Source: Puccinia triticina (taxonomy: Eukaryota; Basidiomycota; Pucciniomycetes; Pucciniales; Pucciniaceae). Taken from it: 64,000 nt of DNA. Positions 43,772 through 55,269 of this stretch are shown in pieces (within the stretch, counting starts at the first letter, position 1; every line of letters begins with the position of its first letter). Made by a program: the position numbers and the translations under genes. The stretch covers positions 2,914,001 through 2,978,000 of the forward strand of contig NC_070562.1 in assembly GCF_026914185.1 (NCBI RefSeq), given 5' to 3'. Under the pieces are notes generated by a model, which was not told the origin of the DNA, made no database searches, and worked only from the letters and a program-made list of their open reading frames with translations.

Positions 43772-44367
43772 ACTCGGGTGATGAAGTAATAGGGACCACT
43801 ACTTCTCACAGACACTCCCCTGTGGAAGCCGTTGCGGCATAGGGAACCGGAAGCGTCGGTGCGGGGCTCTCGACTACTTAGTCTTGAGTTATGGGCCTTG
43901 CACCGACCCTGGCACACTCTGGTGTGCGCTTCTAATCTGGGGGCGCTATAGCGCGCCCTTATCCCTGGGGCCTCCAGGAGCGAGATTTAGCCTTACCCAC
44001 GATGTGGCGCTACGGCATCTCCCCTTGGAGCTCCAGGTTCTGGGCTAGGCTTTCAGCCAAAGCACTCGCGCCCCCTTTTAACCCTAACCCACACACGGTG
44101 GTCTTGGAGTACCGGCCCTATTAGGCCTGGTTCTCGGGACCACCTAGGTGACACCTGTCACTGAACATGTCTAGAAGCGACACTGTGGCGCTGACTTAAT
44201 TGAGTGTATCTAAAACTTATGAATTGAGAGAACTTGCATATCACAATTCCACGAAACCTAAAACGCGCACCCGCGCCCTGAATAGGTTGCCACTACGCCT
44301 TGACCCTACTCATGTGAGTAGGTGATTGGACATTCAGAAAGCTGTAAAGAAAGCAGGCCACCAGAAA
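43772..44367. other. Shared 3' region between YR1 and YR2
   Basis: 596 bp separate the two convergent recombinase genes. No ORF of note. Inverted repeats include CCTACTCAT/GTGAGTAGG near 44306-44323 and GGGCGCTATAGCGCGCCC near 43942. The 3' terminal repeats of both elements should lie here, but I could not match them to their 5' ends. Confidence 0.45.
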
Positions 44368-45459
44368 TTACAAATTCCACTCCTCTTGGTCTCTTCCTAA
44401 TGACAATAGCAAAGCCTTCGTTCGAGCCAGGTCGTCGCACGAATAAATTCTGATGTACAACTTGTAGCATGTCGACACCCAACGACCTAGACGACACACG
44501 TCCTCCTTCTGCATGCCCATGGCGTGTCTGAACGACGCGCCCCCCACTCTGAAACTATGACCGGAGATGCCTTGATATTCCACCCCAGAAAAAACGTCTT
44601 TCAATTTCGCCAACACCGCCCGCCTCGTCAGATGTTTCCTTACGCCACCGTCCGTATAACCAAATAAAGAAGATTGTACGCCCCCTGTTTCTTGTAAACG
44701 GCGGGAAATCGCCGCGACTGGGCAAAGGGCGTGTCGTTGTTCAGTGAGGACCAGCAGTTGTGGTTTGCCCGGCGAGGCTGTCTTTGCTGCACGCAAAGTC
44801 AAGGTGGCCACACGTCCTACAGTTGGGTCTGTTGTGAAGCAGACGTCTGAAGTAAGAAGAGACTGGTCGAACTGAATCGGGCCGTACTCGGCATCGTAGG
44901 TGAGTTCAGCTAGACGCGCCAGACCCCAAAAGGCCACCAAACGTAGGTCCGAGATTGCCCGTTCTTCGTTGCTCCCACTATACCTCAAGTTTAACAGGGG
45001 GATTAAATTCCACAGCATTACAGGCGCTTTAGAGGGACGAGTGGGGGAATTCGCGTCGGATCTAGCGGACGCTTTCAGGAGTAAGTTGACCCGTATTTTG
45101 TTTGACGAAGGAAAAACGGCCCCGTGAAACTGATGCCATGCCTTCAGCCCACAGATATACTTTCTCAGAGACTCAGAAGTGATCTTCCCGGTGTTCGATG
45201 TGAAACGGTTACGGCCGGCCCAGACGCAGAAACGCTCCAAAGTTGCGCCAGAGATTGGTAGAGCCAAGAATGGCTCCTTTGTCGCGTTGCAAAAACGGAG
45301 GAATTTTTTAACCGCCGCATTATAGCTTGACAGCGTGGTACGTTTCCAACTATCTAAAATTACCATGTCCGCCACGCACGGGACTCGTCCTTCTCTCCCG
45401 TTGTTCAGAAATTCCTTAAAAAGTATGTGATGGTCTTCTATAGATGGTGCCATTTCCAC
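44368..45459 (-). CDS. YR2 tyrosine recombinase
   Basis: Intact 363-residue frame, homologous to the YR1 enzyme along its length. Catalytic residues: Arg in WGLARLAELTYD, H-x-x-R in ISGHSFRVGGAS, LGRW in place of LGHW, and Tyr in CYKLYIRIYS. N-terminal core-binding part has WKRTTLSSYNAAVKKFLRF and ICGLKAWHQFHG. It belongs to the minus-strand YR2 element and faces YR1 tail to tail. The frame starts at ATG 45459 just after a 120-bp gap to RNase H. Confidence 0.9.
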   Translation of the reverse strand: MEMAPSIEDHHILFKEFLNNGREGRVPCVADMVILDSWKRTTLSSYNAAVKKFLRFCNATKEPFLALPISGATLERFCVWAGRNRFTSNTGKITSESLRKYICGLKAWHQFHGAVFPSSNKIRVNLLLKASARSDANSPTRPSKAPVMLWNLIPLLNLRYSGSNEERAISDLRLVAFWGLARLAELTYDAEYGPIQFDQSLLTSDVCFTTDPTVGRVATLTLRAAKTASPGKPQLLVLTEQRHALCPVAAISRRLQETGGVQSSLFGYTDGGVRKHLTRRAVLAKLKDVFSGVEYQGISGHSFRVGGASFRHAMGMQKEDVCRLGRWVSTCYKLYIRIYSCDDLARTKALLLSLGRDQEEWNL

Positions 45460-45578
45460 GACGGGATAGAGAAAGAAATAACAGGTGCTAGATGGAACGG
45501 CTCAGGAACTGGTGTCGGTGGGTTTTTGAAAAAGGAAAAAGGACATGCTTCGTATATATACACAGAAAACCACCTGGA

Positions 45579-46128
45579 TCAAGCGTGAAACATAAATGGG
45601 GAGAGGTCTTCTGGAATTGAAAACCATACCCTGTTGCTTGGCAAGTCTGGACCCCTGATCCCACGCGACAAGTTATCGGCAACATTGTCCGCAGAGATCA
45701 CCCGTTTGGGTGTTACGTCGAGTTGGACCTGCACAAGCAGGGTTTGAATCTGTTTCCACTCCTCATTTACGTGGAGATCTCTGCATTTCCGCACCACTAA
45801 TACACTCTCGGTTGTGGTGTTGTCGGTCCAAACCACGAAATTGGACCCTCGAACCAACCCGGGCAACTCCATAAGCATCAGGATGCCTATCCTGATAGCA
45901 ACCGTCTCCAGCCAAGCGATCGTACGTTTCGGAGTGGCATCAGCCCAGTTCTCTTTCAGGCGCAGTTTTCCCCAACGTTCTCCAATCAGAACCCCTATCC
46001 CGAAACTGGTAGACGCGTCCCCCACCCAATTTATCTCGATTTCTTCAGGAAGCGGCAGGAGGCGTTCTTTTGTGAAATTAGTGAGCGTGTCGCGCCAGTC
46101 GAAAGCGGCTAACCAGATTTGGGGCCAA
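45579..46128 (-). pseudogene. YR2 RNase H remnant
   Basis: Reads RLLPLPEEIEINWVGDASTSFGIGVLIGERWG, then TIAWLETVAIRIGILM, NFVVWTDNTTTESVLVV and SADNVADNLSRGIRG, matching YR1 RNase H block for block. Homology to YR1 ends near 46128; upstream DNA is foreign, so the RT-RNase H connection is lost. Confidence 0.85.
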
Positions 46129-46461
46129 GATTCCAACACCACTCGCGCGAAATGGCTCGACAAGATGGGCCATGGCCAGGTCATTGCAAACGCTTACGTG
46201 CGACCTGTTGTCTTCCTCTCTCTAGAAAGCTGCGACACATTCCTTCCCCTACGGCTCGGACCGAACGACTCTCAAGATGCTGAACCAATTTATCTTCTTC
46301 ACGCCAACAAAAACCACTGGGTTCTGGCGATTGTCAAGGGGGAGGATAAACCAATTGCCCCTCCTATTTTGTCCACCCGTCTGACCTCCGAGAGCGCAAA
46401 AAAATGGCTAACTCATATCCTGAACGGATTAAAGCTCTACACTCAGACGTTTTTGTCTTAG
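46117..46461 (+). pseudogene. OTU/Ulp1-like cysteine protease fragment
   Basis: Plus-strand frame ending TAG 46461 with WLDKMGHGQVIANAYVRPVV, FLSLESCDTFLPLRLGPNDS, PIYLLHANKNHWVLAIVKG and a 35-residue tail. NHWVLA matches the block around the catalytic His of OTU/Ulp1-type peptidases found in some fungal and plant transposons. The catalytic Cys half is absent. It sits inside YR2 in opposite orientation, between the RNase H and RT parts, so it was inserted or captured. Assignment rests on motif memory only. Confidence 0.45.
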
Positions 46462-46639
46462 GCATCTTTGGCTGTCTCGTTTTTGATGTTTTTTCTATGT
46501 TTTTTTTCTTCTTTCTTTCTCTTTATTTCTTGTTTCTTTCTCTATGCTTCTTTTTGATTGCCATGATTCAACAAGGAGCTAAGAATATGAAAACTCAGCT
46601 ATAAGATTGAAAAACCCCGAGCGCGCGTCCATGTACTCC

Positions 46640-46975
46640 AAATTATGAGGTTTGGCGTGCAATTACATGCACACCAAACATTTTTTGGTCAAGAGGCGTG
46701 CAAGAAAAGCATAGAGATGGGAAAACTGGAGTGCACACCTGCACACTCCATTTATTTTGGCGTCCAGCTTACCACACGCCACATAATCAATGGAAATTGG
46801 TGTTTCATACTGGGTACGCCATCCAAATTGGCGTGCGGTGTGGGGGACTCCCATTTCATTGGTGTATGTCCAGCTGTACACCAACGATGGCGGCGTACTG
46901 GCTTCACCGCGCCAATTTATTGGCGTGCACGTAGTCAAAAAGTGGCGTGCATTTAGATTGACACTTCCTCCTTTC
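46640..46975. repeat. GGCGTGCA-rich palindromic insertion in YR2
   Basis: About 330 bp in which GGCGTGCA or close variants recur about a dozen times in both orientations. It includes the hairpin GTTTGGCGTGCA ... TGCACACCAAAC at 46652-46681. It directly interrupts the YR2 RT after MVKDLKGG. No ORF is supported. Confidence 0.6.
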
Positions 46976-47535
46976 AAGTCTTTCACCATGAGAAAAGGCC
47001 ATTGAGATGGCCGAGTTGGTATTTGACGATAAGCCTTTTCCCAATTGAAAATGGCTAGTTCTTGTGGCTCTACCTGATGCTTGAGGAAGGTCGAGACAAC
47101 TCGAAAGTCGTCCCACGTGGTGACAAAGTCAGATTTGTCTACGAAGGAATTGACCGACGGGATATTCTTATTGTTCCGGGGGTAAGATAGATCGTTTATG
47201 GGTCGTATCTTCCCATCTGCATTCATCACCGAGCCTAAAGGACTGGTCTGAAAGAATGTGAACCTGCTCGCGACTTCTTCATGCGTGAAAGGCCCGAACA
47301 TTTGACGTGCCTCTACTTCAATGTCAATTGACTTCTGGATCTTCTCTTCTGCTTCTATCGTCGATGAATGGTTATCCGGTGTGAACCACCTCAAGTTTCC
47401 CAACTTGTGTACTGGCATGCCCTGGTCAAAACCCGTGGCAAATCCAGAAAGAATCTCTTCTAGCTCCGGGAGCAGGCCGGCATTAGTCAAAGCAGACCTC
47501 CATTGAGGGATGTTCATCTCGCAAGACACCGACAA
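46976..47535 (-). pseudogene. YR2 reverse transcriptase, N-terminal part
   Basis: MNIPQWRSALTNAGLLPELEE, FATGFDQGMPVHKLG, SPLGSVMNADGKIRPINDLSYP, IPSVNSFVDKSDFVTTWDDF and NWEKAYRQIPTRPSQWPFLM align with YR1 RT. After MVKDLKGG the expected palm with the catalytic WVDD is missing, replaced by the 46.2-46.98 kb insertion. The element therefore cannot make a working RT. Confidence 0.87.
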
Positions 47536-47997
47536 AGGCCAAGAAAAACCGATGGTTCTGCAATACGAACCAAAGTTTTGGTAAGAAACAAATCAATTTC
47601 CATTGGGCAATCCAGAAGTTACATGACAACAATTAATAAATTATAAACATGTACGAAAACACCCTACAAGGAAAGAATGGGGGAAACTGTAATAACATAT
47701 GGTATTACAAACCAATGCAATATTACGATCTATGATAATTGCGTGTTAGGGACCGTTTCGGTTACTTTCAAAGAGCCGACCTGAGAAACCAGAGAAACAA
47801 AAACAATATGACCAGAAGAGCTGGTCCTCTAACACTGTAATGCAATGAGAAAAATTGGTCAAGGGGGTGCACCCAATAATTCAGATACTTGATAAACGCT
47901 TCGCCGAAGTGAGAGGCGTAACAAAAAAAACGGGAAAAGAAAATAACGTTTAATCCAAAAAAAAAAAAGGAAAAGGAAAACAAAACAAGAGATTTAC

Positions 47998-49878
47998 CTA
48001 CTTCTTGACAATGGCGCTCTGCCCAGGGGAGTCGCCTGACGAGCCAGGCCTAGTTGCTCTGTCGTCCACAAAATTTCTTGGGGGGCCATTATAACCTTTG
48101 AAACGTTTCCTGGATTCCGCCGACGCGTGTGGCGCAGAGGAATGGAAATTGCTTCCAGTCGAATGACATGGATTTGGGGCCGTGAAAGAACGATTGAATT
48201 CTGGTTGAAAATTCCGAGTATTCATCCTGTTCTGTCTGTTCGTGTCGCGAAAAGGTTGATTATTGTGGCTGAAAGGTTGCGACCCGTAAAACCCACCGGC
48301 GTTGTGACTGTAGTGTTGTCTGGTTACTTGATCCAAAAAATGCGCCGGGAATCCTTGCCCGTATTGCGATGCCAAGCCATAACCTAAATGAGAGTTCACT
48401 CCGTGTGACTGGATTATGTCTGCCCTGTTGAGTCCCACAGGTCGTATAGTGCCAGGCTCAAAGGGTCTTCCAGTTTCTGGGTCGTTGCTGCATTCGCCTG
48501 TCGCATAACAATTTTCGGTCCAACCCTCTTCATGGAAAGTCCTTGCCTTGATGTAGCATTGGTCTATCACCAAAGATTGGCGTACAGAGATGTCTTGAAT
48601 CGCTGAGCCGTCTTTAGAAGGGATCCTGTGAGCAAAAGCGGTCATTCTTATGGCCATGTCATATCGCATCGCCGTCATCAACCCATGACCACCGTGTGCT
48701 ATTGCGTCACAATGTTCTTTGTGCGCCAAGAGCCTCGCTGCAAACATCTCCATACCGTACACGTCTCTGAGTGCGATATAGAAAGCCCTATGATTGCTGT
48801 TCCACTGGGACTCGGTCTGAGACCACTCCGAAGGATAGGGTAGGCCTTTGTATGATTTGTCGTTGTCGCTTCCTTTCGAATGCTTCCCGTTAATGTACGC
48901 GAGGATAGCCTTTCTCTTCCAAGCTATTAATTGGAAAAGAAAATAATAAACAGCCGGTTTTAGCTACTCTGATGACATCCTGGCAATAGACAACATTGCC
49001 GCGAACCAAAACGATCGAAGAAGGAAAGGAAAACGGATCAAGCGTACCAATGTCGAAAATGGTTAACGGGATCGGTGCTCTAAGCGCCCTTATGTTTTCT
49101 TCAAAATATGGTGTAAAGCCCACGTCTTGATGCGAAGAGACCACGCCAATTGCGTGAACCAAACCATGCTCCCGCTCCGTTTCCACTGAGCTGGATATCA
49201 TTCTAGGATCTACCGTAACTAAAACAGGTGTTGCGGATGCTGATCTCACTGGCTGTGGTCGATTGAATTGTCGTTCATCCATACCGGACCAGATAGACAT
49301 CAGGTGTTTGGTCATAATAACATCGCCCGCGGCCTGGCTCTCTTGCATTTTCGACCAGATGTGAGCTCGTTCTGCCTCTACATCTACACGCGTGATTTTC
49401 ACTGGTGGAAATTGAGTCGAAGCCAATATACCTGTTACTTGGTCTTTATTTAACGCTGTATAAAACCGGTATCGTCCGGAAGGTCAGCATTGGAGCTGCG
49501 CTAAAGCCAAATAAATTTGCGATCCTCACCTGGCATGGCTACTATGGAGGATATATCTGGTGTATCTGCGGGTCTCGCGACATCTGGTACAGTTTTTTGG
49601 GAATCTAAAAATCAACCGATGTGGCAATCAACCAATAATCGTCAGATTTGTCGTTGCTGTCATCACTTGGGAATGTAAGTACCCAAAGGTGTTATCTCTT
49701 CTCCTTCTTCAGTGGATAAGAAATCCTCCTCTCCAACTCCGGGGCCCTGACTCGCGGGAGTTATGTCGGTGTGTATCCCAGCAGTCGCCTCGGTAGACGA
49801 CGTGGCAACCTCTTCTTGCCTGGCCGCTTCAATTCTTTTCGAAGACAGGGCTCTCGTAGTGAGACTCTTCTCAACCAT
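47998..49878 (-). CDS. YR2 Gag, three exons
   Basis: Exons on the minus strand: 49878-49683, 49431-49048 and 48923-47998, joining in phase to 502 codons with GT..AG introns (GTACTT and GTACGC donors, CAG and TAG acceptors). Exon 1 is Ser/Thr/Glu-rich (MVEKSLTTRALSSKR). Exon 2 has HQDVGFTPYFEENIRALRAP, shared with YR1. Exon 3 has GLPYPSEWSQTESQWNSNH and TAMRYDMAIRMTAFAHRIPS, also shared, then a Gln/Asn/His-rich tail. No stop was found within the joined frame, unlike YR1. It is the particle protein of the element. Confidence 0.75.
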
Positions 49879-50066
49879 CTTAGCCTTTCTTTAGCGATGT
49901 CAAAAAGTCGAATGACGGATCTACCGCTCTGAAGAAGTGGATGAAATGGGCTTCGTGTTTGCATGGGTTCGCGATACCTGATAAACTATTTATGTGGATC
50001 GGTAAGAACGTGATGGGTCGGCAAGAACCTAAAACTGACGGTTAAATTATGTGAGAAAGACAAATC

Positions 50067-50245
50067 TGAAGAGATGAGATCTCAGGATATGGCTAGAAGT
50101 GATGGAAAGACTCCCCCAAGGGGAAAAAATATGATTGCGAGATGTGGCGAATATATATACAACAAGCTTATGTAATTGGTTTGGTGAGAAGAAAATACAT
50201 AAAAACCTGGCAGATACGTAATAATGGAAATGACCTGCCATAACA
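50067..50245 (-). repeat. Cop1 3' LTR
   Basis: 179 bp; on the minus strand it begins TGTTATGGCAGG and ends CTCTTCA. Confidence 0.95.
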
Positions 50246-50551
50246 CTCCCCCCCTCAACAAACCCAGAAAAGAGAAAACAACAGAAAGGAAACACAATCA
50301 TAAAAACACACAAAATAAAAGAGAAGATTGAATGAGAAAAAAATCGCAACGCAACAAACAAAAAAAAGAAGAGCAGAGGTGGATTGATAGGGAAAATGAG
50401 AAAGATGACAACGAGCGTAAGAGAAGAGAAGAAACAAAACAGGGAAAAGATCCAGAAATCCAAAGAAAGAATTGACAGAAACGGCAATTGACCTAAGAAA
50501 CGCCGAACCCAAAAAATAAAGCATAATTGGTTAATTACTGTTGAACCAATC

Positions 50552-53500
50552 AGTCCGGGTTGAGCGGAGATCCAGGAAGGAGACGGACAATTGCGGGGGG
50601 CGTATGATCATCGCAGCTAGCGCATACATTCCCCCCAATACTTGCCAAAGCGGGAGACGGGCTCCGCAGACCCGTCTGAGTGGCAAACTCTGAGACTTTC
50701 CTCCAACCAAGCGCCTTAGTGAAAATGTCGGCGAGTTGGTCATTGGTTGAGATCCATTGGAGCCGGACTTTCTGCTGGTAGAGCAACTCGTTGATGATGT
50801 GGAACTCTCAATCAATGTGTCGGTGTTCCTTGCGCGTACCGCAATCCTTGCTGATGTAAACCGCAGCCTTGTTGTCCGAAAGGATGAGAGGAGGCGAGAC
50901 CGGAAGGAGATGAGAGATAAGACTTGAGACGTAGCAGGCGTCCTTCGACGCAAAGGATAGAGCCATGTACTCCGCCTGACAGGTTGACCGTGCGCAGCAT
51001 GACTGCCGCTTGGACGCCCAGGAAACCGGAGCACCCCAGGCCGTTGAGATGAAGCCATGGACAGACCTGGAACCCTCGCCGCCCCAATTCGCGTCGGCAA
51101 AAGTTTTGACGCAGTCGACAGCGTCACCTCCAGCAATGATGGGCAAGTAAGCCTTCGCTGTGTACCGGATGTAGCTGACTAGATGACCAAGCGCAGACCA
51201 ATGATTGTCATCCGGAGCCATAGAGAATCGTGCGAGGAAGTTGACAGCGAAAGTGATGTCCGGACGAGAGCCCTGGGACAAATAAAGAAGGCAACCGATC
51301 ACGGAAAGGTAAGCTCGATCCATTTCAACAGACGGGTTAGACAGTAGGTCGGAAGAGACAATGGGAGTGCGAGTCTTGATGGCCGATGGTATGAGGCTAG
51401 TGGTTTTCTCAACAAGAAGCGGCTGATCAATGCGAAAACCCCCGGGCACCTCTTTGACACGAAGCCCAACAATGCTGGACAGTGTTGAATCCCATTTAAG
51501 ATCCAGGACTTCGTCGAGAGAATCGCGGAGGCGTGCCAATAGAGAAGGAGAACTTGCCGTGAAGAGGCCATCATCAACATGCACCCAAAGGAAAGCCAAG
51601 TCTTCTCCTTTGCGGTAGACGTACGTGGATTGATCCTCCAAGTTGGCATGAAATCCAATCAGCGCCAAGCGTTGCTTGAGATGAAGCCACCAGCATCTGC
51701 TGGCTTGCCGAGTACCGTAGAGTGCTTTGCGAAGCTTGAGGACACAGTTGGGAGAGACGTTGACGCCCGGCGGCGGTCGAATGTAAACATCATAGTCAAT
51801 GTCACTATGAAGGAAAGCGGATTTCACGTCAAAGGAGGCAACCGGCCAAGAAAACCAAGACGCGATTGCAAGAAGGACCCTGAGAGAAGTGAAGGTTGGT
51901 GTTGGGGCAAAAGTTTCCCCGACGTTGACGCCGTGAATTTGACGGAAACCCTGAGCCACAATGCGAGCCTTAAACCGTATAATCTCGCCTTCCTGGTTTC
52001 TTTTGAGAGCAAAAACCCAACGACAGTTGAGTATCTCTAGATTTTTGGAGAAAGGAACTTCTTCCCAAACTTCAAGCGAGACCATCATTTCGATCTTGGC
52101 TTCGCAGGCTTCTAGCCACTCCCTTCCACGCTCTGACTTGAGGGCTTGATGATATGTCTCCGGGGCATCGGAGATGAAAGGGGAAACGGAGACTGCAGAT
52201 TCAAGACAAGCATCCTGCACATCGAACTCCTTCATTAGAGAAAAATCGCCTAACTGTTGCACCGAGATAGAGTTGAGAACGGAAGTCAAGTCAGATGATG
52301 TAGACAAGGAACACGGCAACTCCTCTTCATGAAAGACGACCGATCCCCCTCGCTCCAGCTTGTTCAAAACCGGATCCCATAGTATCCAACCATGGGCCAC
52401 ATCCGAAATCCCTACGTGAATCAATGACTTTGCCCGAGGAACAAACTGCTTGGGGTAATTTAAGTCATGCAGATAAGCCCGGCATCCAAAGACTCGAACC
52501 ATGTCGAGGGAGGGTTTCAGCCGCATGCACAACTCGTAGGGTGTTTTGGATGAATCGCCGTGGACAACCCGGTTGAAGACAAAGGCCGCCTGCTTGAGCG
52601 CCAAAAACCAGAGTTGAGGTGGAAGATTAGCATGAACAAGGAGTGTCCTGGCCATGTCGAGCAAGGAGCGATTGGTGCGCTCTACGTTACCATTTTGATG
52701 GTGTTCATACGGGATGGACATCTCATGTCGGACGTGATTCAACCGGAGAAATTCATTGAATTTGTTTGAAACAAACTCGCCGCCATTGTCCAATCGGATG
52801 CAGAAAACGTCGTGCCCAGTATGTTTCTTGAAGTTTAGAATCCAGTCAGTGACAGACTGAGCAGCGTCAGCCTTGCGTTTTAAACCAAAAATCGAGTTCA
52901 TCCAAGAGAAAAGATCATGGATTACAAGACCGTAAACACTCCCATCAAGTGCCTCAGGAAAAGGCCCAACCAGATCCACTGCAACGACTGATCCCGGTTT
53001 GTCAACAATTGACCGCAAAGGAGATGCAACTGGCACATGCCGGCTTTTAGCCAAAGAACATGAGTTGCATTTTTGTTGAGTAGAGTTGAAACGGCGGAGA
53101 GGTAAACCATATACAGCATCATGAAAAATAGAGTGGTTGAGAGTTCTGGCTGACAAATGGCCCATTCGTAGATGCCAAACACGAGAAGGGACAGAGGAGA
53201 ACAGAGCAGCAGAGGAAGAAACCGGTGAGGCGGATGGAGAAGGGGAACAGCGAGTAGAGATAAACCAACAATAATTTTCGGAATAGGTTGGGAAAACATG
53301 AGACGACTGCTTGAAAATGAATTTGTCGTTGGGTAGCAAAACCGTCCCATCCCACCGAGAAAACCACCCGACGGACAATACAGTACCCCTTACGTCGGGA
53401 CAGTACAGAACATTGCTTAGTCTGATTGGGCCTTGAGACGTTTCAAAAACTGCATCGCCGACGCCCCCTACGGGAAGGCATTCTTCCGAAGCGACACGAA

Positions 53501-54239
53501 GCCGTATGTTAGTCGGAAGGAGAGTGACGAATGAAGTGCGGCAAGACGTTACATGATTTGTAGCCCCTGTGTCGACTAAGATGTCTCCCGAGTTCTCAGG
53601 AGTTGCTGAAATTGAAGCCAAGGAGTTGTCCGGGGATACCATTTGGTTCGAGAGATAGGCTGATTTCTTTGGCCTCCATCCGGGATTGGACTTGCGAGGA
53701 TCATCCAAAGGTGGAAGTCCATTTTTTGAGCGCGGACAGTCAGGAGCCCAATGGCCCCAGTCCCAGCAGGAAGTACATGGAAATTCAGGAGTAATGTTGA
53801 CCTGACCCCATGAGTCCGCCGGTAGAGACCCACGGCTGTTATTGCCCGATTGACCTCCGCGACCAGGTGAACCACGACCCAAACGTCCTCCTCGAGAGCG
53901 ACCACTCCTGCCACGCTGACCTGACATCGCCATGACCAAAGGTTGTGATCCGTTTCTGCCGGCTTGTTGGCCTGCACATAGCGCCACGTCCAAAACATCA
54001 TTGGCAGAGATTGAAATTCCGGGAGAAATGGTGAGCCAGGCGTCGATGGAGTTAGCAACTTCATTGTGAGTCTGGCGGAGTCGGGAATGAAAAATTAAGG
54101 CCAGAATGTTATCGGTGGTCCATCCTCCCAGGCGGTTTTCCAGATCAAGCAACTCCCTTTTGAACGACTCGAAACTGGCAGAAGCCGATGCAGCCACGTC
54201 CTCAGGGTTCTGATTCAAGTCAGACCATCGGCTGACCAT
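50552..54239 (-). pseudogene. Cop1 Gag C-terminus and Pol
   Basis: One frame of 1143 residues (54239-50808) then a TGA and a 78-residue in-frame tail to about 50552. Order: Gag C-terminus, RG-rich stretch, zinc knuckle CTSCWDWGHWAPDCPRSK, protease VDTGATNH, integrase (HLRMGHLSARTLNHS ... CNSCSLAKSRH; VAVDLVGPF; CIRLDNGGEF; GNVERTNRS), RT (FKARIVAQGFRQI, VKSAFLHSDID, FLWVHVDDGLF) and RNase H (DANWGGEGSRS, STCQAEYMALS, LSDNKAAVYIS). The TGA at 50808 follows KEHRHID in the last RNase H block, where the frame goes on EFHIINELLYQQKV ... QLADIFTKALGW. Near-complete apart from that stop and the upstream frame break. Confidence 0.9.
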
Positions 54240-55140
54240 TCGAGACCATGAAGACCTGGAGAACCGAGATGCGAGAGAAGTCCATGATGCCGTTGAGTGA
54301 TGCCCTAAGAGCCGAATTGATGGAATGTTTGATGGCCGTTAGGACACCAAAGGCAGTTGCCGCGTCCTCATCGTGGCGGTCCTTTGCCAGGTAGTCATCA
54401 CGTTTGGTGACCGATGCGATCGATTCTTGTAGAGCTGCCGACCAGTGAGGAAAATTGGAACCGTCCAGAGCCAGATGGGGGTCGATTTTCTCGCCGAGTT
54501 CTTGCCATTTGAGATGACTGGTGACCGACGAGGATGTGTGACTGTTAGCCCTGGCCGTTTCGTTGATCATCCTAATTAGAAGGACCTTCAGAACGTCCTC
54601 ATTCAAACCAGCCAGTCCACAATCGCCCATTGCTTTGTGAAGTAATTCGTTGGTTGACGAGTCGACTCCAAGATCGGAAGGAGGGGCCGGAGGATCCACG
54701 ACAGGTTCGGCGGAAGATGCGGAAGCTTTTCCTTTGTCAAGGGAACTAAGATGGGTGTCAGGGGAAGGGGACGACTTCGGAACTGAACCTGCGACGGCGG
54801 GGGTGGGAACCGCCGGCTGAGATTTGGATGATGTCCGGAAAGAGGGTCGCATGGCACTTGTTTGGGAAAAGGCAGGCGGAGGGGGGTTGATGGTAGACAA
54901 AGGGACGTAGATGGGGTTGTCGGAGGGAAAGGCGCCAGGAACTACAGAGTTCGAGCTTCCTTCGTCGTCGGACATAGAAAGATTAACAGAATGAAACGAT
55001 GATGGAGATGATTCAGAAGACCGCGAAAGGTTAGGTGATATCGGGGTCTGGGTGGGTGTAACTCTAGCAGTGAAGTCAGGGATGATGACTTCTGGGTTGC
55101 GTGATCGAGTACGAACCATAAAATAAGATTTAGCAGCCAC
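54220..55140 (-). CDS. Cop1 Gag N-terminal frame
   Basis: 306 residues from ATG 55140. The first 170 residues are Ser/Pro-rich; then Copia Gag-like LKWQELGEKIDPHLALDGSNFPHWSAALQ. The frame stops at 54220, and Gag homology seems to continue in the +1 frame of the Pol reading (ATG 54239), with a 20-base overlap. Either one base was lost or gained, or a +1 shift is used; I see no known +1 slip sequence there. Confidence 0.75.
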   Translation of the reverse strand: MAAKSYFMVRTRSRNPEVIIPDFTARVTPTQTPISPNLSRSSESSPSSFHSVNLSMSDDEGSSNSVVPGAFPSDNPIYVPLSTINPPPPAFSQTSAMRPSFRTSSKSQPAVPTPAVAGSVPKSSPSPDTHLSSLDKGKASASSAEPVVDPPAPPSDLGVDSSTNELLHKAMGDCGLAGLNEDVLKVLLIRMINETARANSHTSSSVTSHLKWQELGEKIDPHLALDGSNFPHWSAALQESIASVTKRDDYLAKDRHDEDAATAFGVLTAIKHSINSALRASLNGIMDFSRISVLQVFMVSNGQPMV

Positions 55141-55252
55141 AGGAAGAACAAACTTTGCTATGAGATGATGCCAAGCTTTGTCGGTGGTGCTAGAGGTTAA
55201 AAGTATAAAGAGGAACTCTAATGGGTGATACAGAGTCTATCCCGCTGGTGAC

Positions 55253-55269
55253 AGCGCGGGCTCATAACC
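55253..55269 (-). promoter_or_regulatory. Cop1 primer-binding site (half tRNA-iMet)
   Basis: Directly after the 5' LTR the minus strand reads GGTTATGAGCCCGCGC. This is complementary to GGGCTCATAACC, the anticodon stem-loop of initiator tRNA-Met, as in Drosophila copia and Ty5, which prime from a cut tRNA. Confidence 0.8.

Noticed and set aside
54220..54300. Programmed +1 frameshift in Cop1
   Set aside because: No known slip sequence such as CUU AGG was found, and the break lies inside Gag; left open as a note only.
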